Below, piece by piece: positions 1 through 12,496 of a DNA stretch of 64,000 nt; position 1 is the first letter of the stretch; each line of letters begins with the position of its first letter. The stretch covers positions 15,053,269 to 15,117,268 of the forward strand of contig CM040440.1 of the NCBI GenBank assembly GCA_022749755.1, in the 5' to 3' direction. Origin of the DNA: Azadirachta indica (lineage: Eukaryota > Streptophyta > Magnoliopsida > Sapindales > Meliaceae). A program made the translations under genes and the position numbers. A model generated the notes under the pieces. It ran no database searches, had not been told where the DNA came from, and saw only the letters and a program-made list of their open reading frames with translations.

Positions 1-434
1 TTTTCAAAATTATATTTTTCCTAATAGTATTCACTAAAAATATTTTTGAAAATAAAAAAGTCTGTTTTTCAAACCTCAGTTAAATTCTGGAAATAATATT
101 TTTTTATCTGTAAAAATAAATTTTATAATACATTGACATAAATATGTATTTTCACTATTTATTTTTAAAATTATTAAAAAAAAAAACAGTTTTCAAAAAT
201 AAACCAAACAGCTTCCAAAGATGTTTCTTTTAAATTGGAGGGCCGAAATTGTCTTGCTCAGAAACCTTTCCAAAATTTGGCGCAGACCAGAATACGATTG
301 AAGCGCAGCAGAGAGACTTAGCTTCCGCCGTCATCGTAAGTAACTCTGAGCCAAATTCAATCCTGAAAACAATCTATTATATATATATATATATATATGT
401 ATGAATTGATATTTTGTTTTCTTAATTAATTAGA
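1..434. other. Upstream flank of the HIT zinc-finger gene
   Basis: AT-rich sequence with no open frame that resembles a protein. A TA-dinucleotide run lies at about 373-398. The last 200 bases probably hold the promoter and 5' UTR of the HIT-finger gene that starts at 435, but I see no clear TATA element that can be assigned. Confidence 0.5.
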
Positions 435-2298
435 ATGGGCGGTGGTCTTGTTCGTCAATGTCAAGTGTGCAACGAAGCTCAATATAAGTATAAATGCCCT
501 TCTTGTCTTGCTCCGTAGTAAGTCCCACAACAACGACAATCCATCACCCCCATCTTTTATCTTTTCTTGTTTAATATTATTGATTCTAATTTTCTTTTCT
601 TCTCTCTTTCAGTTGTTCTCTTGTCTGCTTCAGGAAACACAAAGGTACCAATCCCTCTTTTAATTTTATTTATTTACATGTTGTTTGAGAGTTAAAGCAT
701 AAATTTATATTGAAGTGAGAATTATATAACTCAATCAAGAAGAATAAAGTGAATATTGTATGCGACTGTGAGCAATGGGTCAATTTCATTCTAGCAGGTG
801 ATAATAGTATCAACCTAAAACAAATCAACAGCATATGGTATTGGCTTCAGCTTGTACCCACAATCCGTCTGAGTATAAATCAGATAAAAAAAAAAAAAAA
901 AGTCTTGTGTGTGCTATTATGACATTATAACTGCAATTATTTGCCGTCTTATCACACTACCATTGGTGGGGACTAATATGAGGATAATGATTTGTGCAGA
1001 AACTCCTTGTGCTAAGCCAGAACCCACTGAGGAGAAATCACGTAAGAACTTTTTTTCTTAGCTTACTCTAGTTTTCGTAGCTGAAAGATCTGTATTTTCA
1101 ACCTGCTTGTGATAATTCATCAATATTTGGTTCTGTATCAATGAATCTTAGATATAATGGTGCTTAGTGATGGTTGGTTGGGGTATTCTCCTTTCTCATC
1201 CGTTGCTCATATATGAATAGGCTTTTCCCAGTTTCTTGTTACATTGAAGAATTTGTGTTTTCTTAGTTTACTCATTCTTGTATCAATGAAGCCCTCCAAA
1301 TATGTTTTTGCTTCATCACTGACAATTCGACTACTTCTACAAGAACCTGTAATAAAGAGCATCATTTCTAATTGTGAAATGAGACGTTCTGATATTGGTA
1401 AGGAAATACTTTCCTTTTGTTTTGGCAAGGGGCAAAGGAAACGATTCTTTTCCTGGTTCTTTGTCTAGGCAAAACTAGCTTTTATCATTTTTATTTTCAA
1501 GATCTTGAATCATTACTTCAATGCCTGATTTGCTATCTTCTGGCAATCATCAGGGTTTAAGAAACATGGTTTTAACATATTCATGCATGCAGACGATTTG
1601 CTTCTTCATAATAGAAGCATAATTCACTGAACTTTCATGTAATCTCAATTTCTTGACTTTCATACTTGTCAGTTGTTCCAGAATTGCCTGTGGAAAGGCC
1701 ATTAAGTGTTGACGAACCTAGCGAGGTGTTGCAAAAAGAGCAATTAGAGTCTATAGGTATGGTTCATGACAAGGTTGGTTATTTTGAATCTTGGGGCAAT
1801 AAAGCTGCACAAAATCTAAGTATTTGTCTTGTTCTCACATGCAGCTTTCTCCAGTGAAATCCGCTATGCATTAAAGGATGAACGCCTGCAGAAACTTATC
1901 TTGGGCGTTGATAGTTCCCCAGATGCACTGAATGTGAGTAACATAACTTCAACTTGAATCAAGACCTAAGAATTTCACTTGCAACTCACTTTTTTATTTG
2001 AAAGCGATATCCATAGCTAAGTACTTGCTGTCATTAAGCAGATGGGTAGATTACCTTCTAATCGTGGTTGTTAAACTGGTTAGGAACTGGCCAAAGCTAT
2101 GGGAGTGGAGGCATTTCACATAATCACTGATAAGGTATATGCTTTTGATGACTGTTTGAGTGTAATATCCTAATGTGAAAGTGTTGTTGGGTGCTTACCA
2201 AATCACCACAGAGTGCTACTAAGAAACCTGAGTATTGAAGTTCTAAGTGGTATTTTGGTGTCCTTTGCTTTCAGATTCTATCATCTATCGGCTCCTGA
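435..2298 (+). CDS. HIT-type zinc-finger protein (ZNHIT3-like), 134 aa, seven exons
   Basis: Exons 435-517, 613-644, 1000-1041, 1673-1756, 1845-1933, 2084-2134 and 2275-2298 join to 405 nt. All introns are GT-AG and phase is kept. The protein starts MGGGLVRQCQVCNEAQ and ends IITDKILSSIGS. The HIT finger is complete: Cys9, Cys12, Cys21, Cys24, Cys29, Cys33, His37 and Cys42 are the eight expected zinc ligands. The C-terminal half is a short helical region (SSEIRYALKDERLQKLI) typical of ZNHIT3/Hit1. In yeast and animals this family, with its NUFIP/Rsa1 partner, helps assemble box C/D snoRNPs in the nucleus; that role here is by family. The ATG at 435 is chosen because it places the first Cys pair in frame; no upstream ATG does so. 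It is the only gene on this strand in the first 49 kb. Confidence 0.9.
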
Positions 2299-4989
2299 CA
2301 ACAAATAGTTATCACTACAAGCAGACAGAGAGAGAAATTCTCTACAGCATTGTTTTGAGGCTTACCTGCTTCATTGACTTTATTATGGCTCTTTAAATGA
2401 TGATATTCTCATAGAGAAGAGAAATTGTGCTGCCACTCTGAACTTTGTCGAAGCTTCAGTTTTTATGATCATTGTCAAGGTACGTTGAATGTGGGTTAAC
2501 TTATGGACGCCGGAACAAAATTGTATCTTGATAAACCGTAAGTCTTATGTTTCAATTTTGCTTAGTTTCCATTGCTTCCAGCTTCTCAATTGTTGTGCAT
2601 GGTGTCTTAGTAGAACTTAAAGAAAAATTTTCCCTTTTGGAATATTTAGTAAGATTACCAGATAACTAGGATAGCACCAAAACTAAAAACAGTAGTTTTC
2701 CTATTCATTACCCTCCTTCCACAACAAAGGATATTACCCTTGTTTTGAAGTTGGGACTGTCATGCTTTAGCTTAATTTTGAAAACATGACAATTAAAACT
2801 TTTAGTTGATAGTTAATGTTTATAATTTCATAAACACATTTATTTCAATAATTTTTTTTTTTAAAGTCGCAACATCCAAATTTTAAAAAAAAAATTGGAG
2901 TGGGTCGAAATTCTTAAAAAAAATTGAGTAGATGGCTAAGATTTAATTGAGGCCTCCGTTTTAGTTGCTAACTATCAATTATTGTCTATTTTATAAATTT
3001 CAATTGCCTGGAAAAGGGTGGAACCTCGGACTTTCAAGAGAATTTTGGAAAGACATCCATTATATTATAAATAAATAATGTATCATATTTCGTGTTATAC
3101 TCTCACAATTCGTAAAATTTATTTATCACACTATTTTACCAATCACCGTTAAACTGCATCATTTGAAACGAAAATTAGATATAAAAATTTAGACTACGTA
3201 ACATTATTTTTTATATCATAAGGAATAATTATAATATAGTGGATGTTCAGTTACATATAACCAAAAACGTTCCTTTTTATGGTACAATGGATGCGCTGTA
3301 AAATGACTTTTTCGAAGATCTGCATGAAATTTGATTAACCACAATTCCGTTAAGAGTAAGAAATGTCAGGATTTTCATAATGTTCTTTTACCACAGCTGA
3401 AGAAAAATAATTTAAAAAAAAAAAAAAACAACAAGAGAGAATTGATTTTGGCTGTTGGCATTTGTTAAGTATAAAATTTCGTGCATATAATTAATCTTCG
3501 GGCTTTTTTGCCAAGTCCATTCCAATCCCAGCCACATCTAAGAATGTAAAAGATCCTACAACTTGTCAACAGTAAGATAGGCAGAAGTTTGTTATTATTA
3601 GGAAGATTTAACACCCCCACAAGAAAAAGAAGAAAAAGAAGAAGCCAGATTAGTGTGTGAAATCTGAGGTACTGTAGGGTAGACAGAAATAGCAAATTAG
3701 CATGCTTTAAAAGGAGAAGTGGTGTTTGCCGACGAGGGCAGCATGACGTATTATACACCTGTTTCGAAGATAAAAGAGCAAATCAAAATCAAAGATGTGG
3801 AGACTAGGAGCACAAATGTCTGTGTAGAAGAGAGCGACTGGCTGAGGAAATGAACAACACAAGCAACACCAAATATTCACACTGTATGGCTGCTAATCTT
3901 TTGTTTCCTTTATTTTAATATTTGAATCTAGGCTTTCTTCTTTTTTTTTTTTTCGGTTAAAAGTTGAATAGTGAAAAGGATAGGATCACCACTATTTTTT
4001 CTAACAAATAGCCAGCCACAAGAAGAAAGAAAAGAATAAATAAATAAATAAATAAATAAAAAGAAGATACGGTATGATGAAACTGTTAGTTCAAGGTGGT
4101 AATTGAGTGACGGCAAGATAATGACAGGAGGATATATCTGGTGAAACAACAACAATGTATCAACATTGTCAACGAGTCTGATAGCATTGGCAGCAACTGC
4201 CGACATGATATAAATTGACCCACACAAAAGCAGCATTTTTCACGATTCAATAACTAAATTATGTTATAACTAAATAAATAATTAAGGGTAAAGGGAAAAA
4301 TTATAAACAAAAGAAGGCTAGTCAAGAGTCAAAGCAGGCAAATAAAAATAATTTTACATTTTTGAGGTATAATAATTACATGTTAGCCGGTGTTAGTATT
4401 TATCAAATTAGCAAAAGCCGCTCTCAGCTGTGGGGGGGTGGTGGTGGTGGTGGTGTTCGTGGTGTTTGTTCTCTTACACTACAAAACTTGGCAGGCAACA
4501 CAACAGCCTTTACAAGTGATTTGCCTCAATAACTTCAACCTGCAATTCACTGAGACTCCTGTCATTCGTTGTATGTTGGTTCTCATGCCATTCCATGCCA
4601 TATGCAACCCGACTCAAGCCACTACACAGACACAGCAGAGTATCGGAACTTCCATTCTTTGGCCACCAGGATACTTAAGCTTATCATATCATGTCCCTTC
4701 AGATTATCACCCAGAAAAAATGGGAAAAAAAATTCAGAATATTGTGCAAGCTTGGATTGTGACAATTGAATGGAATGATGCCATTCACCATAACTTCAAG
4801 TGCAGACTACTTGGTTTTAAAAAGTAGCATCTTTCTGTAATGGTAAATCTAGTAAATGTTACGTGTGCTATGCAAGCCTATGTTACACAAAAGCATAAAC
4901 TGAAGTGATATGCCAAAGGGTGCAGCAGACACTTCAATATGCACGACCAGAAAATTATGTATTTTTCTTTCATTTCATGCAGTAACTGA
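2299..4989. other. Intergenic region between the convergent HIT-finger and PIF1 genes
   Basis: No frame here looks like a plant protein. It holds the 3' UTR of the HIT-finger gene (to about 2.5 kb) and, near 4.4-5.0 kb, probably the 3' UTR of the PIF1 gene on the other strand. Notable tracts are an AAAT run at about 4037-4060 and a G run followed by GTG repeats at about 4432-4456. Confidence 0.5.
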
Positions 4990-7900
4990 TTAAATGTTAC
5001 ACAGCAAAAACATACAGATATAAATAAAAGCACATACCTGGTGGGTGATTTTCAGGATTTTCAGCTGCCTTACCGGTACTTGGTTTGTTCGCACTTGGCT
5101 GGACCATTGTTTGACTCTGTAAAGACAAAAGCTGTTAACCGAAAACTCCCAAGACAATGATGACAATACAGATTCAAGGTCTACGATGTCTTTTGATCCT
5201 ATCATGTCCTTAAAAGTGATCGAGTTCAAGCCCAAACCCTGAGATCAGTTAATTAATTTTTCATGTTATGAGACAACAGAGAGCAGTTAATAGAAGTTTG
5301 TGGGTAGAGGCTATTCAACTGTTAAACAAGAAGTCCGGGATCTAAACCCACTTAAATAACAGAGTTTTGAATGGATTTGGTTAATTTGAAGCTTGGAGAG
5401 AGTTGGTGTAGCATGGTGGTCGCATGCAAATATCTGCTCCACTAGCATACGGCCAGTACTGTGGAGAATTTGGGGGAAAGGATGAAGATGTTGTGGAAAC
5501 ATCCCACACATCTAAGCTGTTAGTTCTGAGTAAAAAAAGAAGCCATGCATTTACCTGTTGTAGAGGTAACTGCATCTGGTGAAGGGCAAGATACTGCTGG
5601 TAAGGATCGGCAAAATTTGTAGTCTGTGGCTGGTTTAGGTTTTGCATGCCAAATGAATTTAATCTGGGATCTGACTGGTTAGCTGCTTGGACTCTGGATG
5701 GATCAGGGATGGGTGGCATATGAAAGGCTGGCATTGGAAACCTTGGACCCAAATGAGCTGCAGCAGGTGGTGTTGGTACGGCTGAACCAGCTAAAACGTT
5801 AGGAAATGGCATCATAGGCCGGCTCATTCCCATTTCCATGTTCATGGCCATGCCCATCCCAATTCCCATTCCCATGTTTGGCATGTACTGCTGGACACCT
5901 GGGAACATCATGGGGACCATGCCACATCCCATTGACATCATCTGCAGAAATTAGTTAAGTCTAATTTTCGTTATAAATATAGCATAAGATCAAATTTCTA
6001 TTTTTGTAACTGTCATGTGTAATTGACTTTGTTTAGTATATGTCAGAATCAGATAAACACATAGAGCTCCATCATAAGAATAGGACTGATTTAATATCCG
6101 CAGTCAACATGCATGCCTATCAAAACTGTCATGAATCTGCAAATTTTGTTTCATAGAGATTATTAACTCAGTTTTGTTTCAGTGGTCTTGGTGCATACTG
6201 GCATAGCATTAGATGCATAAAGCAAAAGCTAAATTAAGGTGAAAGGAAGCCTTTTTCTTCATTTAGGGTTGTCATTGAACGGAGTTTACTAGAAGCAACA
6301 GCATCTCTCTTATTATTTACAAAAATTGGAGTATCAAGGATACTACCATTTTTCTTACATAGATACAAAAGCACAGTTCTTCCTCCTAAATCTTCAATCT
6401 AGAGGAGATTATGTTCTTCATAGGTACACTTCCAGAAAATGTCCAAAACAGGTTGGCTGATTATTTACTAAATCCCTTTACGGTGCACATTTGGCATGTG
6501 GGATAAGGACTTAGGATTAGATTAAATGGGACAAATTTAATCCGGTGGCATTAAAAAAATAAAAATAAAAACCTTAGGACTGCATGCCCCAAGCCAAACT
6601 CAAGATGCACCAAATGTAATTCAATGTAAATTAACATCTAGATATTAGTTTAAAATTTAGTTATAATTATCTATACATCCCAGTACTGCACCAAACACAA
6701 GACAGTATTAAATATAATTCAATTTTATTCAGTTCAATCCTATCATCCCTTTCATCTAATTCCGCACAGAACAATAATAATATTTTCCAACGTGTTTACC
6801 TTCACTAAATAGAGTCCTAAGCAAAAGACTAAAACTTGTTGCTAGGAAAAATCTTAACAAAATCTAGGTACAAGTGACTTGCAGGATCGTGCTTGAAACT
6901 ATAAAAATGAGACTAGATTATTTTTTTAATATAGCTTTCACTGATACAGCAGTATAAATTCATAATCTAAATGTGGTCCCGAGACCAATTACATCAAATA
7001 TTGGCATGTTGTACAAGCACCAGACAGCAATAAGAGTGTTAGAAGCACATCAACTCAGTGTACAAAATCATATCTGACATAAAGTTTTGAGAAAACAAGA
7101 AATAAATTGGAAAGTCCTGAACATAGTTTCTGATAGTCTACATCAGGTATTTAAAAATTTTAAACAACTTCAGATACTTAAAAATCAAGATAGGAAGACT
7201 GTACCTGCACTTGCAACTGAAGCGATTTTAGGTACTCAATTGCCTCATCAAGCATTGAAGCTTTGTCTGACTGAAACTCAGGAAAGAAAAACAAAAATTT
7301 AGGGACAGAAAAGGAAGTACAATCTCTAATCCAGAAATTGATTCTCAAAGCTAATTAAAAACATGAAGATTAGTAATATACATGACTACCTTGTTGCATC
7401 GAGGTATGAGTTCTTGCAAAGCCCTCATCTTTTCATTTATCCTATCTCGACGTCTCTGCATATGTACGCAAAATTACTCCTTTTACAGATGGAGACCATA
7501 TGGTCAATAAAATCTCTCAACAACTTTAATATCAATAAGAGCACAAACCCTCTCCGAGAGATTGTGGACCTCTGCAGCACGAGATCTCTTTGTAGATGTT
7601 GATCCACGAGTTTGTTTCTTTGTGTCAATAGATTCCAATTCAACACCCTTAGGAAAAAGAAAAAAAATGAAAGAATTTATAATTGCCAGAGGGGATGACC
7701 TGAGAGCAGGGAATTTTTATGAGCCAAACACGAAGATCTACAAGCAACATGACAATATATATGCAAATTTGCAATCTGCATTCGTATTAGGGAAAGATCA
7801 TTTGTTTTGGTACCAGCTTTAAATGCTAATACTGAGAAGGGGCACCACCATGTACTAGTACTATTGGACTATGCAGTCAGCATTTGTGAACGCTCAGCTT

Positions 7901-10372
7901 TCTGCCCGACCACTACTTAAAGCTACTAAATGCGACATTCTGCCATCACATTGGATGCATCGAATAGAACTGGAATTTTAGCAGCCATCCATCTGACAAA
8001 CTCTGCTACAATATCAACAACACAAACTCTATCTCTTATCAACCTTCACGATATTGAATCTACAGAGCAATTGACGTATTAAACTGTTACCACATATCCA
8101 CTACTTATAACTAAGTGTCAAGAATGAAGCATCAACTGAAAAATCGCAACATTCCACTCCATGGCTCAAACACTCAGCATCCACCTTTAAGGTGGAAGAT
8201 ATTAAAAGGTTATCCTGTTTAAACTAAGTTGCCACAAACGCGATATCAATAATTCAATATTGATCATAAGAAAACATTATCATACTACTGTTCCCCACCA
8301 CTAGTTTGATGATATAGTTTTCACAATCAACAGAGACTTTGCTGTGATTCATATGTGAATTACAGCAAGGAAAATATATATCCACTATTAATTGTTTAAT
8401 TTGATATCAGTTGTTCCGTACAAATAAAAGAATCCAAAGCAACAACTTCCATGATCTATATCCACCATTATATGTCCGATTCGACATCAATTGTTTTTGG
8501 ACCAACAAAGAATCCGAAGTAACAAGTTCCACAATCTTCCCTCTAGTGATCGATCACAATCCCTCCCACCAACATCAATAACAGTATTAAGAAAAGTCCA
8601 CATGCCATAGCAAAAACTATCCCATCAATTATCAAGTCACATAATTTTGATCATAGTGCCACTTGCACTTTTGCTTTTAGATATTGATTACTTCACTCAA
8701 AGTTCTATACTCTCTCATAAACGTAAGCTGACCATCTGCTCTAGTTGCACCAAGACTAAAAGATTAAAGACTGATTGCTACAAAAAGAAAAATTAAACGA
8801 CAACAAAATAAACAATGAGAAAAGAACTGCCCTCAGAATCTTTTCCTTTTCCTTTTTTTTTTTTTTTAAAAAATTTGATCAAACCTGAAATACACTCGAC
8901 AATACAATATCTGACCTAAAAAAATAAACCGAACTGACAAACGGGCAATAGGACGAGAAACCAGTCCCGTGATCAGCGCCGTCATTTAACGACCCAAGAA
9001 CTATGTTAAAAAATCAGAATATTAATACTCCACCAATCATCGACCATCAAAATAGCGTTAAAACCAATTTGGCACTCTGCCATTTCCGTTTTCAACCATA
9101 CACGTGGCAGGTTCAAGTAAGATATCAGCGCTACGTGTACGGAAACGGAGGCAGAAGAGAACCGAATACACAAACCACCAGATGCTAACGTGCACCGAAT
9201 AAGTGTTAGGTATCCCGAGAGAGAATGTGTGTGCTCACGTTAGCTAACGTCACCATCCCGCGCACGATAGTCAAGGATAATACTTAAAAACTTCAAACAA
9301 CTGACAGCAGTAAAAATGGTGCACGATTTACCTCGCTGTGACATTCCTCGTCGTTTTCTCTTCCCTTACGTTTACGATCCTCAACAGGTGGTTTCTGAGC
9401 CGGCGGCTCGGCGCTGGCACTGGAGCCGCCAGGTGATGACGTCACCGTCATTTCACACGTGGCTAAACCTCTTGCTCCTCCACCAGCACCAGCAGATGAG
9501 CTAGCCGCCGCTACAGCGCCGCTCATGTTCCCGCAGCCGTTGTTTACACCCGACGCCCCATCCGTAGTCGTAATCGCCTTAGAAACCCTAGATTCGGGCC
9601 CCACCGCAGGCGTATCACTGGAGTCCACCACCGTTGATTCTCTAACCACAACGTTCTTGGAATACGATGGTCCCGATACTTCCGTCCTCGGCTTCTGTCT
9701 ACAGAAGTGAACGAAATTCTCCGTCCTTTTCGGAGGAGGAATCGGAGGCCTCGAAGCTGCAGTACTAGTGTTTTGTTGTTGTTGTGGTCGTGACTCATAG
9801 ATGTGAGTTGCGCGTGCAGGAGATGCGGCGGTGGCTGTAGTGGTTGCAGAAGTGACACAAGGCGTTGGATATAGAAGATCAGCACAAAAATCTGGTTCAA
9901 AATTCGTTTCGTTGAGTGGATAATGAAGCCAAGAAGCCATTTCATCTTCTTGCATGAACAGGTGGTCTTGATGTTGATGCTGTTGTTCTTGGTTGTGGTG
10001 GTGGTGGTGGTGATGGTGATGGTGATGGTGATGGTTATGTGAAGGACCGATCTCTCTAGGAGCTGATTGGTCAGCCGGGATAACAGCGTCGTCGAATTTT
10101 GACGGCGGTGATTTCTTGAAAGATCTCTGATTCTGGCTCTGCAAAACCACTTGTCCGTTTTGCCACAGCAACTCCATGACATCGTCCTCAGCCCTGTAGT
10201 ACGATATGCTGCTTCATTCACACTCTGAAAAGGCAAGTAAATAACAAATTGGAATTACAATTGGAAGAGTAAAGAGAAGTTACATGGCTGATTTCTTCGG
10301 TCGAGTTAGAACTGAAGAGGTTGGGATCGAATAATAATCGTCCATTTCAAAATCCGGAACACAGTGATTCAT
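4990..10372 (-). CDS. PIF1: PIF1/PIL5-type phytochrome-interacting bHLH transcription factor
   Basis: Coding exons in transcript order are 10372-10284, 10193-9332, 7647-7549, 7455-7390, 7270-7205, 5941-5555 and 5116 to 5038 or 4990. The joined product is about 549-564 aa. The start [20 protein letters not shown] and the active-phytochrome-B box [15 protein letters not shown] (residues 32-46) are PIF1 hallmarks. [12 protein letters not shown] (about 112-124) with FCADLL follows in the place of the PIF1 phyA-binding region. The bHLH spans about 337-394, with [16 protein letters not shown] as the G-box-reading basic part, then a Met/Gly-rich stretch (from 395). PIF1 is a nuclear repressor of light-dependent germination and greening, degraded after phytochrome binding. 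A run of 13 His lies at 84-96. Introns 1 (donor 10283) and 2 (9331-7648) were fixed by phase. The last exon may end at the stop at 4990 or splice at 5037 to a short further exon that I could not identify. Confidence 0.9.
9990..10045 (-). repeat. CAY (His) trinucleotide/hexanucleotide repeat inside PIF1
   Basis: A run of GTG/ATG triplets on the + strand reads as His codons on the coding strand. It gives 13 consecutive His (residues about 84-96), followed by a Gln/His-rich stretch. Mixed CAC and CAT codons alternate in a near-hexanucleotide pattern, which favours slippage and length variation. Confidence 0.85.
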
Positions 10373-10959
10373 CCTCTTAACGAATCAATTTCAATTCACT
10401 AGATCAGACCTCAAGGCAGTCATCAAATAAACACACAAACAAACAAAAAAGAAGTAAATAATTCTTCTCCATACTCACCGAGACTGAAAAACTAACTGAA
10501 CTCTGAAATATAGACTACATAAAAGGAAAAAAGATTATTAATCCAAAGGAGAAAGAGTTGTATCTCTCTATCTATCTATCTATCAAAAGTAAGAATTTAA
10601 TTTAGTAATAATGATTCATTCTTCTTTGGTTTCTTAATTAATTTGTTCCCCTTGTTCTATCTAGGTTTGTGAAAAAAGAGGAGAGGGAAGAGAGGTGATG
10701 GGATGATGGGGGGAAATGGGGAATTTGTTGAAGGGAAGATTTTATGATGGATATATGTACTGTATTGCATGTTATGTTTTTCAATTTCTTTTTTTTTTTA
10801 TTTCTTTGCAGGCAGTCCAGCCAGCCAGTCCCGAAGATAAGGTCTTCTTTCTCTTCTTTTTCTCCCTATGCGAATAATACGAAGCTAAAAGACGAAATTG
10901 ATTTTGACGCTTTTCTAATTGTACCCAACGTTATGCTTTTCTTTTATTTATAAATATAT
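10373..10959. promoter_or_regulatory. 5' UTR and promoter flank of PIF1
   Basis: Sequence directly upstream of the PIF1 start codon. It carries a short CTAT repeat at about 10567-10583 and pyrimidine/purine-rich tracts. The 5' UTR probably lies here, possibly with an intron. No coding frame is supported. The region ends at the 9-bp target duplication of the transposon at 10951-10959. Confidence 0.4.
10951..10959. repeat. Left target-site duplication (TAAATATAT)
   Basis: Nine bases directly left of the TIR element; an exact copy sits at 12497-12505, directly right of it. The AT-rich composition means some chance of coincidence. Confidence 0.6.
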
Positions 10960-12496
10960 AGGGTTTTAACACATTTCTCCCGAGATTTAACTTTTTAACA
11001 CTTACACAGAAGGTTTATCTTAATACACATATATCTCCCCTACAAACTTCCACTTCCATCCATAATTATAGAAAAGACACATTTATCTTTCATTTGTCAT
11101 TTTTAAAATAAAGATAAAAATTTAAGCTTGAAATATTTTTTAATTAAAATAATATATTATTCAAAAATAAAGAAGAGAATATAAAAGAAATCATAAGTTT
11201 AGCAAAAATTAAAGTTTAGAAATAACCAAATATAACACACAATAGCAAGGAGAAACAACAATAAATTGCATTTCTCTTTACTACAAAATGACAAAAATTA
11301 GGCTGTTATTTTCTTTACTGCAAATAGCAAATAGCAAATAGTAATAGTAAAATATATCAGCAACAGCAAAAACTGCAGTTAGCACCAGATGGAAAGATAA
11401 AATAGCAGCAAAATAATATAGCAAACACTTTAACAGAAATTAAGTGAAAAATAATACCAGCAGCAAGTATTGACGTTAATCCAAAAATATAATGAAAACC
11501 CAGAAATAGCATAACACAAGTAAGGCAACAACACTCCTAATAGCAGCAACAACAATTCCTAGTAGCATATAACCAAATAAGTTCTCCTAACAGCAAATCT
11601 ATCATTATACAACACCAAATACATATACAATATTTGAAGGAGTAAAGAATTAACGACTAATATAATGTTTTAACTAGCAGTTGATAAACTGTCAAAGAAT
11701 TTTATAATTGTCAACAACAATAATAGATATTATGAAATAAATTGAAAGTTGAGAACATCCCAAACATTTAAATATAAGTCTCTGCAAATGAAAGGAGAAT
11801 GATCAATCCACCAGTAAAGGAAAGAACAAGTTAAATTATAATTAGTTAGAGTATCAGCCACCTTATTTTTTACCCTCTGAATGTGTGAAAAATAAGCCTG
11901 CATATTATTAAAAAGCTGAAAAGGGTTAAACCAGCGAATGTGAAGTTGCCATGGAGGTACAAATGAGAAAGGATGTGGTGGGACCCGCGGTGGCACAAAT
12001 GAGAAAAGAGGTGGTGAAAGAGTAGAGGAGAACAGAGGAGATACGAAAAGAGACGAAGAATGCGGTAAAAAGTGGGGAAGTAGTGAGCATTGCGTAACGG
12101 AGAAGGCATTGTTTGAGAGAAAAGAGAATGTGATGAAAGAGTAAAAGGAGAAAATTTTTTTACTTTTTATTGTAATACCCCTAATTTTAACAGTAAGATA
12201 ACAGAGATGAATGGTTTCAGGGGAGGTATATGTGCTTTTTCTTAAATTATTTATTTAAGTGTTAGAATACAAAATTTCAAGAAAGTTATGTGTTAAAATT
12301 TCTTATTTTAATTAAAAAGAATTTCAAGGTTAAATTTTTGTTTTTATTTAAAAAATGGCAAATGAAAAATAAATGTGTCTTTTGTATAATTATGGATGGA
12401 AGTGGAAGTTTGTAGGGGAGGTATGTGTGTATTAAACTAAACTTTTTCTTTAAGTGTTAAAAAGTTAAATCTCAAGGAAGATATGTGTTAAAACCC
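10960..12496. mobile_element. Non-autonomous TIR transposon, Mutator-like, with long terminal inverted repeats
   Basis: The left end (from GGGTTTTAACACAT at 10961) and the reverse complement of the right end (GTTAAAACCC finishing at 12496) match over roughly 195 bases. The arms are about 10960-11155 and 12304-12496. A near-identical core, CTCCCCTACAAACTTCCACT, lies about 75 bases in from each end. The 9-mer TAAATATAT directly abuts both ends (10951-10959 and 12497-12505), the size expected for a Mutator-superfamily target duplication; an 8-bp hAT reading is also possible. The interior has no transposase. It contains AGC/AAC-rich low-complexity sequence and, on the minus strand, a retroelement RNase H fragment. 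The right side also has a second, inner copy of the terminal motif at about 12180-12300. Confidence 0.75.
11730..11996 (-). pseudogene. LINE-type RNase H C-terminal fragment inside the TIR element
   Basis: The translated frame contains SHIQRVKNKVADTLTNYNL, followed about ten residues later by WWIDHSPFICRDLY and then an aromatic tail. This is the pattern of the last part of the RNase H domain in plant non-LTR retroelements (H-I-x-R-E-x-N-x-V-A-D-x-L-A-N, then W-W-x-x-x-P-x-F). Only the terminal ~70 residues are recognisable; the catalytic Asp/Glu part upstream is absent or scrambled into another frame near 12109-11870. It is a fragment, not a working gene. It was either captured by the TIR element or is a nested insertion. 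Confidence 0.5.

Noticed and set aside
4390..4827. 145-codon frame on the + strand starting near GTG repeats
   Set aside because: Opens with a Val run from a GTG microsatellite and has no family resemblance. It lies opposite the likely PIF1 3' UTR.
9544..10236. 230-codon alternative frame on the minus strand through PIF1 exon 2
   Set aside because: Overlaps the PIF1 frame in a shifted phase and consists of Thr/Ile repeats from the His-codon tract; it is a shadow frame.
10744..10953. 69-codon frame on the + strand upstream of PIF1
   Set aside because: Poly-Phe from a T run and no conserved features; it ends at the transposon border.
11870..12109. 79-codon minus-strand frame in the TIR element
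   Set aside because: Low-complexity His/Leu/Phe sequence. It may be a frame-shifted part of the LINE fragment but cannot be supported as a gene.
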